The notes under the pieces were generated by a model. The model ran no database searches. It was not told the DNA's origin and saw nothing but the letters and a program-made list of their open reading frames with translations. Positions 35,936 to 47,405 of a stretch of 64,000 bases of DNA are shown in pieces. Every line of letters begins with the position of its first letter. Position 1 is the stretch's first letter. The stretch comes from Papaver somniferum (taxonomy: Eukaryota > Streptophyta > Magnoliopsida > Ranunculales > Papaveraceae). Location: positions 13,268,001 to 13,332,000 of the forward strand of contig NW_020621936.1 of the NCBI RefSeq assembly GCF_003573695.1. Direction: 5' to 3'. A program made the position numbers and the translations under genes.

Positions 35936-35944
35936 TATAAATAA
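35936..35944 (+). promoter_or_regulatory. TATA box of element D, present only in the 5' LTR
   Basis: TATAAATAA lies 420 bases before the LTR end, the place that corresponds to the TATA box of element C. In the 3' LTR the equivalent site (about 45201-45210) reads 'attccaataag'; nine bases including the TATA core are missing. The upstream TATATAAAG (33484; 42734) is intact in both LTRs. Confidence 0.6.
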
Positions 35945-36360
35945 GTCTCTGAAATCATGATTGAATATACAAAAATCTCACGTCTCACAGAAAACACAAG
36001 ATCAAAACCTCATCAATTGAGCAATTACTCTCAACTGAGCAACTTCATTCATTCAGAACTTATATTATTCAGAATAGACAACACACCCACAATCTTTGAT
36101 TACCATTGATTCCACACATTTCTCAGCTTTCCTCCTATAGATCAACCCATCCTCTCTTGTGACCGAATTTACTCTGGAACGACCATTGTCTTGGTTTAGG
36201 CCGGAGTACTACAGGTTGATCTCTCGAATTAAAAGCACTCCCTTCTTGCAGTGCATCTGTGTGAGGTTGAACATTTCGCTCTATTCTCAGGAGTCTCCTC
36301 CGTGCGATCGTCTCCTCAATTTCGTAAAAACCAGCAAATCGTTTTTGCCCCATCTACAGA

Positions 36361-36378
36361 TTGGCGACCACAGTGGGA
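36361..36378 (+). promoter_or_regulatory. Primer binding site of element D
   Basis: TTGGCGACCACAGTGGGA begins two bases after the 5' LTR and is identical to that of element C. Probably an Arg-tRNA-type site (inference). Confidence 0.75.
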
Positions 36379-36415
36379 CATCATTCTCTCGGTTTCAATC
36401 TCACAATTTCACAAG

Positions 36416-38300
36416 ATGGCTGGTCTTAGGTTTGGGTTAGTCACAGGTTCCAACGCAAATGGCGCTAGCACTAGCAACAACAAACGACAGCGAGGATATC
36501 CCGGAAACGATTTCGGCCTCTAAAACTGAGGGTGGTGATGTTACTCCTCCTCACGTTAACGCGGATGGCCATCCTTTGTTCGGACGACACCCTGAGGAAG
36601 TCATAAGAAATACACCACCTACGATTTCTGATCTCATCAAAATGCAAGAGACTCTTGCAAAGAATCAAACTGATATGGATACAGCACAGAAGGATCTATT
36701 TAATCAACTGAAGGCTCTCACTGATACAATGTCAGGGAAGACCCAAGGAAAAGGAAAAGAGAAGGAAAAATCCTCAGACGCTGATCCTGAGTTAATTCCG
36801 ATTCATACAGTAGATGATGATGAAGTTCGCAAAGCTGCAGACGATCCATCAGCGAAGGAGTCATCAAACTTCATTACTCAGGAGGATTTGGAACGCCTTC
36901 TGGAGAACCGTGGAAAAGACAAAACCCCACATGTCCATCGTCACCAGCCTCCGTACCCTGATGCTACGCAAAAGATTCCTCTTCCAAAATGTTATACCTC
37001 TCCAACTTTCACTTTGTATGACGGAACATGCAATGCTCGGGAACATGTTTCTCGGTTTCTGGAAGCCTTGGGTGAACATGAACATAACCATGTTGTTCGC
37101 CTCAAACAATTTTCAAAATCCTTGAAAGGCAGGGCATACACCTGGTACAACAATATCACACCAGGAACTATCAACAATTGGGGAGAAATGATTAATGCCT
37201 TCTACAGAAAGTACTTCTTTGTGTCAGAGCAAATTACTCTCTCCGATCTTGGAAGAATGTTTCAGAGGAACAATGAACATCCCAATGACTACGTGAAAAG
37301 ATTCAGAGTCCAGGCCCTGGACTGTCATGATCCAAACGTCACGGAGCAGCAACCGGTAGACTTGTGTATGAACGGCATGATCCCGGTCTAAAGAGCTTAA
37401 TTGGAAAATCTTCGTTTCCATACCTTCTCAGAGCTTCATGAAGCGGCAAAGAGATCGGCAACTACTGCGCCTGCTTTACTGGAAAGAACAAAAGCTACAA
37501 AGGCTGAAGAACCGCGAGACACTCGAGTAGCAGATGTCTGATCAAGAAGCAGTAAAACCTTCAGCTTTCCACAAACACTGTTGCAGAAGGAAGAAAACGG
37601 AAATCCAAACCTCAGCGCAAGCATACCTCAGCTCCTTCAAAAGCACAAAGGAAGGATAAGCAAGATACACAAGCCTCTGACCAACGCACAAGAGTTCCTG
37701 ATCAATAAGCACCTGACTTTCCTTTTTCCATTGAAGAGGTTATCGAAATCCTGGATGCCTGGGTCCAAGATGGTCCAATCAAGTTGCCATATGTCAAGAA
37801 AGAACCAACTAAAGAAGACATGGAAAGTCCTCATTACTGCTACTTCCACAAGTTCGTCAATCATCCCACAAGCGACTGCGGAGTTTAAAAGCACATTTTC
37901 AAAGAGAAAGTTGATTCACAATAGCTTCAACTGGGGACTGAAGGAGTATACAAGAATCCTCTCCCAATCAGAACCTTTGCACTCTATGAATAACCTATCA
38001 AAGAGGAAGTTCAATCCTTGGTCGAACATGAATTGCGTTATCTGTCGAAGGCACAAAGAAGAGACATGTTCACAGTACTGAACCACATCGTTTCAAGAAG
38101 TCCATTACGAAAATACTTCTTGAGCCTCCAGCCACATACCAAGATACGTACGACTGGGGACTGCTTACCACAGTCAATCTCAGAAGAAACGAATTTGGAA
38201 GAACGTTGATCGATGTTGACACCTCCATCAACAACATTCCACTGAAAACTATCGGATCCACATGCATCACTCAACAAGAAGATACTCATGCTCCATCTCA
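36416..38300 (+). pseudogene. Gag of element D (N-terminal two thirds readable, then frameshifted)
   Basis: Gag would form the particle. An ATG at 36416 opens a short frame, and the main frame runs 36459-37391. A Lys/Glu-rich stretch (about residues 80-130) precedes a retrotransposon gag domain (residues about 185-300) with 'FSKSLKGRAYTWYNNI' and 'YVKRFRVQALDC'. After a stop at 37389-37391 the code continues in changing frames. A zinc-like motif (CysTyrPheHis ... His ... Cys) lies at about 37840-37880. 'KAQRRDMFTVLNHI' (about 38045-38090) is shared with element C. At least three frameshifts and several stops prevent a full protein. The motif order fits the Tat branch. Confidence 0.75.
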
Positions 38301-41300
38301 ATCAGAGACCTTGAAGGAGCGCTCGGAAATACTTATGGCTACATCATTCTCAAAGTGAACATAAGTTCAACCTGGACAGAAACCAAGTTTCACATAATCA
38401 ATTAAGAAGATCCAGGATATGACATGTCCTTCAGAAGAGCGTGGATCCATCCTGAAAAGATGAGTACTTACAAAGCGCCTTTGGTTACACATCTCTCCAA
38501 CGAAGAAAGTTCTAATCCAGAAGATTTGACGGACATTCCATCATCAGAGTACTTTGAGTAATTTCGACGAGGTTGAAGCAAGAACCTCATAGACATTATT
38601 CAAGAGGTTCCGCGCTCAGGAAAGTCTCATTCCATGTCTATGTCATTTATTTCCCCACATGCTATCCTAGCATGGGGACTTAATTATGCTAGCAACTCTA
38701 CAAGACGTTATGAATGGTAGCTTCACCGCATTAGTATTTTACCAAGTGGTTGAATCTGACGTTTCTCCGAATCAAGCACTGAAATATTCATTACTGACAT
38801 CCAAACATGGAAAAGAACACTTTGCGCGTTTTTCCTGCAAGTCCATGTGTTCCACAAAATCAGAAAGCTCTGATGTCTGCACAAGTGTTTAATCCCACTA
38901 CTGCAACGAAAGGGATGCTGAATCAACAGAAAATACTCCAGGTCCGAGACGATCAAACCCTTAAGACATTCAATGCTTAAGGAATATTTGATTCAACGCT
39001 CAAGCATCTAAAAAAGCCATCAAATTGTACTCCCAATCAAAGAGTACAGCTTCAGCACAAATATCTCGACGATGACACATTGATTCAACACCAGCACGAT
39101 CAAAGTGTAACTAAACGATAAGTCTTCATTATCCCATGATAAGACTTCTGAATCATATGCAACATCATGGATGGCACTAACTCCTTCAATATACACTGGG
39201 CAACCTGAGGTGATTCCGTGAAACTTCATCAACGGGTTTTCGCTACATCACAAGCCCATGCATGATTGAGGAACTTTCTCTCTTCACCAATCACATCCAG
39301 TATGAAAACTCTTGATGCCATCTACCGCAACAATGTCGACTCACTGACAAAGCCAGTTCGTGGTAAAGTTATGCTTTCAGGAGCATTCAGGTTGAACTCT
39401 AAGTACACCTTCATCTTACGGACGCTCAACTCATCAACTAGTTCGTGAATGTAAAAGGCTCACTGGATGAAGTAGCAAAGATTATATCTATAATCATGGT
39501 TCTAGCCTTTTCGGTCTTTGGAGCAACTTCAACCATGGTATCAACATCAACAATAATCTCTATAGGAACACCATACATGATCTCAACATCGAAAAGGATC
39601 TCTGGAGCGTAATCATGGTCTCAGCACCAATAACGGTCTCAGGAGCAACATCCTCGGGGCTTCATCAACTAATCATTCTCTGAAGTGATACATATGAAGC
39701 GGACTCCTCTAATAACCAATGATTCATATCAAGATGTGTATACCTGAAAACATGCTCACATGAAAGTCTTCCCAAAGATGGAACGATTGGTGGGCATAAT
39801 CCAAAGTCTTCTACAAGATGTTCTCACCACCTCTACAAATGAGATACAACACACTTCAGGCCATGGGTTTGCAAAAACGTACCAATGGGTGAGGAATGGG
39901 ACAATGCTTCCTCAACAAAATATGTTCGTCTATGTCTCTTCTACAAAATACCAAAAGGGCGCATTGATTGGACATACGAGCTGAAAGATATGGCCTTTAC
40001 ATTCAGGTTTATGAAATATGAAAAATCTGTACGGGATTAAAAATCACAAATGTCCACGCTTCGTTTGCTGACCTCTACAACTCCGAATTGAGTGATTCTT
40101 TTCTCATGTGACAACTCAGTCTCTTAGTTTCAAATGTTGGGGTCAAGCATCAGATTCCGACTTCGTATGAGGTTCCTACAGCTTCCTGAGCATACAACAT
40201 GCAAGCAGCAATTCTTAGACGGTATTAATAACTTTCACAGTCGATCGGTGTCCACCATATCTTTTCGCTAAGTCCTTCATCAAGGTACCTCCAACTTCGA
40301 CCACCTGGGTCTTTACATCAATTTTTCAACCTGGATCCTCTATCTAGGTCCTGCCAGAACAAGGGAAAATGAAAGAGAGATATTCAACAAAATATTGGGG
40401 ACTGATGGCCCACTGATCATGACGATCAATTTCACAGTCCTGGTGTCGGGTTCTCCGGTGCTAATCATTCATCATAAAAGTAATGCTACCATCAGGACAT
40501 AAAACCATGGTCATTACATCATCCCCTCTCGAGAGCAACCTCAGCTATGGTCCCGTGACCAGGGTTTCAGAAGTGATGTTTCTACGACTGACAGAAGCAA
40601 GATGGCATTGAAAGCGCACCATGTTCATGTATCAATCAATGGGTCCTGATCTCAAACGAATCAATGACATTAAAATCCTTCACCAACCGTTCAAGACACA
40701 AGCGAATGGTCTAAAGACACAACATGAGTGTTTTACATCAAGCTCCTATGAGATGATTTTACACTGTCATGTACAAACCGACGAGCTGGGAGCAATTGGT
40801 GAAGAATCTAGGGATGGGTCATATACTATTCTCTTCATATTAATGTCCTCTACAACATATCCAAAATTCAAAGAAATTGAAGAAACGAGCAAGGAGACGT
40901 GGCCGAAACATTGGACAACATACAATCTGAAAATTTTCTGAAGGTCTCCTGGAAGTTTACTGTTTCGTCGATTTCGGATCCTAAACATGCGCTAAACTCA
41001 AAAAGCTTATTTGTTAAAGTTTGGAAATTTCCTGGGCATGAGGATACATGGGTAGACCGCGAAAATCCAACATTTGACGAAGATTCTACAACAATTTCAA
41101 TGAAGAACTAACTTCTGAATTTTTCTGATGACGAATTATGACGAAATTCTTCATTCATCCACATTTGAATCAGGAGCTACACCATCAACGCAAATCCTGA
41201 CTTCATCATCAGCCGATAGTCTCATTTGCTTAAGTCGGCGGTGCTTATGCTGATAAGGGACGACTCGCAGATGATCGAGAGACATACAAAGTACCAGCTT

Positions 41301-42428
41301 TCCAGCGTCTCTGAAAGGTTGATTCATCCCAGGATGAACATCTGCAAAAGTCTTCATGTTTGACTTGATATTTCTGGATCATTCGCGGGAAGATCCATAA
41401 GGGTGGTTGTAACCAGAAGTCACCACTATCTAAGGCGAACTACATGGAGTCATGGATATACCAACAACAAGCACGCGCTGAAACGGTAACAATCCAACTC
41501 TTGCCTATTTACAATTTCACTAGCTGTAGTGATTATAACGTCAAAATTTCGAAAATTTGCTTGTTCCTTCAAACCTGCAAAGTCGAGCAAAATTCATTAT
41601 TCAAAATCATGACTTGATTTTCATCAAACCGTGAACAACCCACATGAATTTTAACATCCACTGGTTTTTCAAAAATTGGACAGACGTCCATTTTACAATT
41701 GTGAAAACTCACATACATACATTATTTCATCATATATAATTGTCTACTTTCAAAAGTTGTTCAAAATCAAAACATGATTTTACAAAATATATAAATATTT
41801 AACGTGAAACTCACGTAAATTTGAAAATATATCTATATATTTTGCTCCCTCGCGCGAGCGTTTGTCTTCGAAGCGAGAATATATTTTCAAAAATTTGTGA
41901 ACGCTCACATATCGAAAATAAAATTTTCCGTGAACGCTCACATATCACAGACGCACGTCTTTTCAAAAAAAAAAAAACTTTTCTATCGTACGAGCATTCA
42001 CCTTTGGAACGAGAGTTTATTCCATTTTTTTGAAATCTCGCAAAGATAAAATTTTGGTTTTCGTGATAGCTCATAGACAAAATTTTATATCATTAGACTC
42101 AGGTCTATTTTGTTTGTTCCTTAAACTAACGAACAAACGAGCGTCTATTCCTAAAACAAGGATTTCCTTCTTGGGCCCGGCCCGCGAATCCTAAACGACC
42201 AAGGTCCCGTCATCCAAATCAGCGGTTCAACACCAATCTATGCTTATTAGACGATGCTTTATCATGCCACTGGGATCTTCATTCAAGTCATGGTTTGCTC
42301 GTACTATCAAAATCCGGTAACGTCTTAACTTACGACTAAGTTCAATTACTTATATTGTTTATGACCGGAAAATCACCATTCAATGCTGACTAAGGAACAC
42401 GGCTTTCCTCACTAAGCAGGGGGCTTAA
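38301..42428 (+). other. Non-coding internal region of element D
   Basis: About 4.1 kb without a convincing gene. Short frames (for example 38686-38892, 39760-39984, 40621-40941) have no family features. Repeated 'tggggact' words occur at about 37929, 38152, 38668 and 40394. The part near 41030-41110 ('gaagattctacaacaattt') resembles 31190-31220 in element C. It ends in 'ctaagcagggggcttaa' (42412-42428), the polypurine tract. Confidence 0.6.
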
Positions 42429-45400
42429 TGTAGATGGTGGATTTTCGACAAAGGTTAAAATCGTAAACCCATAATTATACGAACTTCTGATCCAGCAATC
42501 AGACGCGAGTATTGAGACACGGGTCTCTCATCGAACCTCTGACTGAGAATAATGTCTCTCAGAGTACATGCAGATATGTAGTCTCTCGGCTGGACAACGG
42601 CATATCTCATGAATACTGAACACTTCAATAATTATTTCTATATAGAATCACGAGATTGACGGCTCCTAGACAGCTTGCTCTGCTAGTATAGAGCGATAAC
42701 ATCTTCAGGATACAAACAACAAGTTTCCCTGACTATATAAAGGATATGAAGCTCCAGCAAGCTCATGTCAGAATAATTAATGCTCCTAGACAGCTTGCTC
42801 TGCTAGTATAGAGCCATAAGTTAATTATTCCTAAATTCTTGGATTCATCCACTGAATTTCCGAAAATATTCAAATATTTTCGCAATATTTCGTTACTTCA
42901 CTTTATGGTTCTTCCCAGCATAATTCTATGGGTTAGTAATAAATATTCAACGCAAGGGCGTCTGAGCTACCTCCGAGTAAGCCCCGGCTCAAAAGGTGCA
43001 AGTGTACTCAACGATGATGCACTAACAATCACCGCACGAACGAGTATTTAAAAATACGACGAAACGATGAACCTATACAAAATAGGAAGGAAAATAATAA
43101 ATAATTAAAATATTGACCAAGGCGCCAGGGGATTGGGCTCACCAACCGGTCGGCCGTGTCGTGGCCAATCCCATACCAGTTTTATATTTTATCATATATT
43201 TTGTTATTTTCCTTGATCTTATGAAAATCCTTTCATTTGAACAAACATCCTTCGTTTGAGGAAACTCCTCAGTTTCATGGTGCTTCCTTCGCACGAAAGA
43301 GATAATATAAAATTAGGAAAAATATTGTAGGGCCGTGATTGTTGGCCAACCGGCCATGCCTTGATCCCGGCCGGCCCCACACCTCATGGTTCCTCATTAT
43401 TTTATTGTTATTTTCCTAATCTCATGAAAGTTCCTTCATCTCATGGTATTTTCATAAATACATGAAAAATAATATAAAATAAGGGAAACCCGTGGGACCG
43501 GGCCCCAGCCGACCGGCCATGCCCTAGCCGGTCCCACACGCCCCTTTATTTTTTTATTATTATTTTAAGGTTTCCTTCATCCCATGAAACTCCTTGATTT
43601 CATGGTATTTCTCTCAAATTAGGAAAATTCCTTCAAATCATGGAAAAATACACGGAAAATACATAAAAATTAGGGAAACTCGTGGGACCAGGCCCAAGCC
43701 GGCCGGCCATTCCCTACCGGTCCCACACGCCCTTATTTTTATTATTTTAATAGTATTTGCTTCCTTGATCCCATGGAACTCCTTCAGTTCAAGGAAACTC
43801 CTTAATTTCAACAAATTCTTTTATTTCATGATATTTTCATAAAATCATAAAAAATAATATAAAATTAGAAAAAGTCACCATGGGACCGTGGTCACTGGCT
43901 GGCCGGCAATGCCTTGGCTTCAGCGGTCCCACACTTCATTATTCCTTCAATTTATAATTATTTTTCTTCATCTCATGAAGTTTCCCCAGTTTCAGCAAAA
44001 CCCTGATTTTATTGTATTTTCTCAAATGGTTGCTCAAACGCACGCCAGAAAATATCAAAATTCTCAGGACTAAGACGTGGACGTGTTGACGACGTGAGCA
44101 TGTTACCTTGACCGACCAAGATTTGCTCTTTGGTTCGCAATGAGCCGGTCTCACGTATTTTCATGGTTTGACCTAATTTGCGCAATTGCACGTATTAGGT
44201 CCAAGACTCTTCCAAATAATTTTGGAATTTCATGAAGTGATCGTCATTCGATCCCACGACCATCCAGGGTAGGTTTCATGATCCCTTGGTCGGGCCCTCA
44301 CCCCTTCATAATTAATTAGGCTTTATCACCTAAGGCTCAGACGAGCATTTTTCGAATAAATGATTAAACCATCATTTAATCATTCTTTCATCAACAAATC
44401 ACCAACTCTTCAAGACACCTTGGTGTTTACTCACATGAGCATATGTGCGCTACATGGTCAATCCATGGTCTCATGTAGCCGATACCTCTTTCATTCCATG
44501 GTTGATTTTGAAATAAACCATCAATTGGTCATCAATTTATGAAATTAGGGTTTCTGAGTCCAAAGATCATAATTCCAGATTCAAACACTAATAACTTTAT
44601 GACGATCTCATGATCAGTATTCTTATTAATTATGCTCGGTTCAACTACCAGTATTCTAATTATTGTTTTATTTTGGTCACGCTGCGAATAATTCATCAGA
44701 CGAGCAACACTTGCTCAGATAAGCAATATTTGCTCAAATCAAGGAATATTGGTTTAACTATCAATATTCAACAATTCATCGAATGAGCAATACTTGCTCG
44801 CCTCAACTATCAACGTAAGAATTATACCTCTGTCTCAACAGACATGTTCAATTCATGAGTTTCAGAACATTTTGCAAAATCATGTTCAACTCAGCAAATA
44901 CATGGACTCATCGTCCCATAAAGTCATGAAGTCAACAACTGACTAATTAACCACGAGACGTCAATCGTGTCACATGGGGGATATTAACTAGGGTTTTGGT
45001 CTGGCGGTCTACGGCACATGTGTTCATACACACAATGGAATGTGAGAAAGTCGTGCAATCAGTTGAAGGAGTTAACAAAGTAGTGGATGAAAAATCGACC
45101 AAGTCTCCGCACGATGAGCAACTGGTTTCAAACACGATTTTCATTTCCCCACTCTTTGATTCTATCAACTGTCACACTTCATGGGATCATGGTGTCTACA
45201 ATTCCAATAAGTCTCTGAAATCATGATTGAATATACAATAATCTCACGTCTCACAGACAACACGAGATCAACACCTCATCAATTGAGCAATTACTCTCAA
45301 CTGAGCAACTTCAATCATTCATAACTTATCTTATTCAGAATACACAACACACCCGCAATCTTTGATTATCATTGATTCCACACATTTCTCAGCTTCCCTC

Positions 45401-45623
45401 CTACAGATCAACCCATCCTCTCTTGTGATCGAATTTATTCTGGAACGGCCATTGTCTTGGTTTAGGCTGGAGTACTACAGATTGATCTCTCGAATTCAAA
45501 GCACTCCCTTCTTGCAGTGCATCTGTGTGAGGTTGAACATTTCTCTCGGTTCAAGTAGTCCCCTCCGTACGGTCGTCTCCTCAATTTTGTAAAAACCAGT
45601 AAATCATTTTTGCCCCATCTACA
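42429..45623 (+). repeat. 3' LTR of element D (3195 bp)
   Basis: Begins TGTAGATGG and ends CATCTACA, then CCAAG (45624-45628). It matches 33179-36358 over the whole length. Differences include an extra 'cgtggccaatcccatacc' near 43160 that the 5' LTR lacks, and a nine-base loss at the TATA box near 45205. Confidence 0.92.
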
Positions 45624-45628
45624 CCAAG

Positions 45629-46950
45629 GTCATCAACCAACGCACGGTAACCTTTGGCCCAAAACCCTAGTTTGGCCCACGCCAAACCGCGCCAAGGCAT
45701 GCCATGCCACATGTGCCAATGGCATGCCAACCACCTTGCGCGCCATACCATGTCGGCCTTCCCTTCACGGCTACCAAAATGAAGGCGTGCGACGATCAAT
45801 GGCCACTCTTCCATCTTAGATGCAAATCCAATCCGTCCAAGGTCACCAATCAACGCATGGTAACTTTTGGCCCAAAACCCTAGATTTGGCCACGCCAATG
45901 CATGCCATGCCACATGTTCCAATGGCATGCCAACCACCTTGTTGTGCCACACCATGCCATCCTTCCCTATGCGGCTGCTAAAACAAAGGCGTGCGACGAT
46001 CAACAGCCACCCTTCCATCTTAGATGCAAATCTTAGCCGTCCAAGGTCGCCAATCAACGCATGACAACCTTTGGCCCTAGTTTGGTCGCGCCTAAACAAA
46101 ACCAAAACCCTAACCTTTTGCCGCGCCTGAACTAGGTCATATTAAATCCATACTGATCATGCTTTCATTCCACTGGCTACCAAACGAAGAGTTGCAATAG
46201 TCAACGACTACCTTTCCTCTTAAGATGCAAAATCTCGACCGTCGAAGGTCACTACCGATCCGGCAAGTCTCCCAAGATCAACTTGCCAGACAACAACAAC
46301 ATGCTACATGTTTTCTACGAAAACACTCGAGACATAAACACATGTCACAAACTGGGGGATGCTCATTGGGTATTGGTTTGGCGGTTTATAGCGTGCGGCG
46401 TACACTACGCCCGTTACAAGACAGTGTCATAAGGATGAAGCGGTTAGTAAATACAGGGAGTAATTGTGAAACGCTTTCTTTTATGGAACATCAATTCCAG
46501 GCGTTACCAGTTACCACCTCCTCCTATTTACTCACTCGTTCTCTATTTCTTAATGAGACCAGAGTACGTTTCACTTCGACTTGTATAAATAGGTCTTACC
46601 CATTTCCACCGAACAACAAGTTCTGGTCAGGAGCATACAACACTCAGAAAACATTTGCTAGCTTTCCCATCTGTTAGATTCCCACTTTCTGATACAAGTC
46701 GTCAAACAACCACTCTTCCAGAAACTATTCTGGTCTCAACACTCTCTTCGCTTCCCTCCCCAAAACCAACCCTTCTCCTCCACTTTGTGACCGAAGCAAG
46801 TTTGGAACAGCCATTTCTTGGTTTAAGCCGGATTTGTACAAATTGATTTCTTGAATCTAAAGTACTTCCTTGCAGTACATTGTTTAGGGTTTAGACTCGT
46901 TTCTCACCCACACACCCGAAATCAGCAGAAACCGTTTTCACCCTCAAACA
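45629..46950 (+). repeat. 3' LTR of element C, second part
   Basis: Continues the 215-bp array ('cttccatcttagatg'-type blocks at about 45809 and 46013), then the unique part matching 26640-27517. It includes the TATA box at 46584-46591 and ends CCTCAAACA at 46950. A 150-codon frame at 46225-46677 is LTR sequence, broken in the 5' LTR, and I do not call it a gene. Confidence 0.83.
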
Positions 46951-47405
46951 GTAAGATGTTTCAAGGAAATTTCCGCATGATCATCCTTTGACATAAAGTC
47001 AAGAATAAGGATGAACGTAGCTAAGACAGGAAGCTACAAACACATATTTCGAGAAATAGATAAGCGAGTTAAACTCAGCTCGAAATATCAGATGTATATG
47101 ATATGAAAACTATATCATATACGACTTGTCTCAATATGAAATATGTAAGAATAGAATGGACTTCTGAGTGATAGATAAGTTTTAGTCTCTACATACCTTT
47201 TGTTGAAGTTCATACGAGTTCTTCAGTAGATCTTCGTTATTCAGTTGTAAGCGTCGTGAAGTCTAAAGCTCAACTACACAATCTATCCCAGTCTGAAACA
47301 CTTATTGGTAGACTATAAATCAAGACTATGGTTTTGATCAACTAAACTTGACAAGCAAGCTTGAGATAGCGACGCTTGCGAGTTCAACCGAGCAATGCTC
47401 TAACA
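46951..47405 (-). repeat. Copia LTR fragment, minus orientation
   Basis: Read on the minus strand from 47405, it begins TGTTAGAGCATTGCTCGG and matches the first 450 bases of the copia LTRs at 104, 60268 and 61148. It is cut at 46951 by the end of element C. The missing remainder is not found at the left border of C, so that side has been rearranged. Confidence 0.8.

Larger units (their letters stand above)
33179..36358 (+). repeat. 5' LTR of element D (3180 bp)
   Basis: Starts TGTAGATGG, ends CATCTACA, followed by the primer site. It has two 'tagacagcttgctctgc'-type blocks about 120 bp apart (33418 and 33538). Five spaced GGCCGGCC/GGCCATGCC motifs occur at 33890-34640. A TATATAAAG lies at 33484-33492 and a second TATA at 35936-35944. 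The last 250 bases resemble the U5 of element C ('ttggtttaggc', 'ctctcgaatt'). Confidence 0.92.
33179..45623 (+). mobile_element. Complete gypsy-type element D (12.4 kb), gag-only
   Basis: LTRs 33179-36358 and 42429-45623 both begin TGTAGATGG and end CATCTACA, flanked by CCAAG on both sides (33174-33178; 45624-45628). The internal region has a primer site, gag (36416-38300, broken) and about 4 kb without recognisable coding. No protease, reverse transcriptase, RNase H or integrase motif was found in any frame given. It was therefore probably mobilised by enzymes of a relative. LTRs differ at about 8 of the first 133 bases by eye. Confidence 0.9.
24668..46950 (+). mobile_element. Gypsy-type element C, non-autonomous looking, interrupted by element D
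   Basis: 5' LTR is 24668-27517 (left end eroded). A primer site begins at 27519, the internal region is 27518-31733, and a purine run before TGTTGATGG (31734) starts the 3' LTR. That LTR is split by element D and resumes at 45629-46950. LTR length without the insert is about 2.77 kb. The internal 4.2 kb shows no protease, reverse transcriptase or integrase. Its U5, primer site, and a short peptide stretch match element D, so C and D are cousins with different U3 regions. Confidence 0.75.

Noticed and set aside
46225..46677. 150-codon plus-strand frame
   Set aside because: It is U3/U5 sequence of element C's 3' LTR; the 5' LTR copy is broken by stops (26781-27233), so there is no conserved product.
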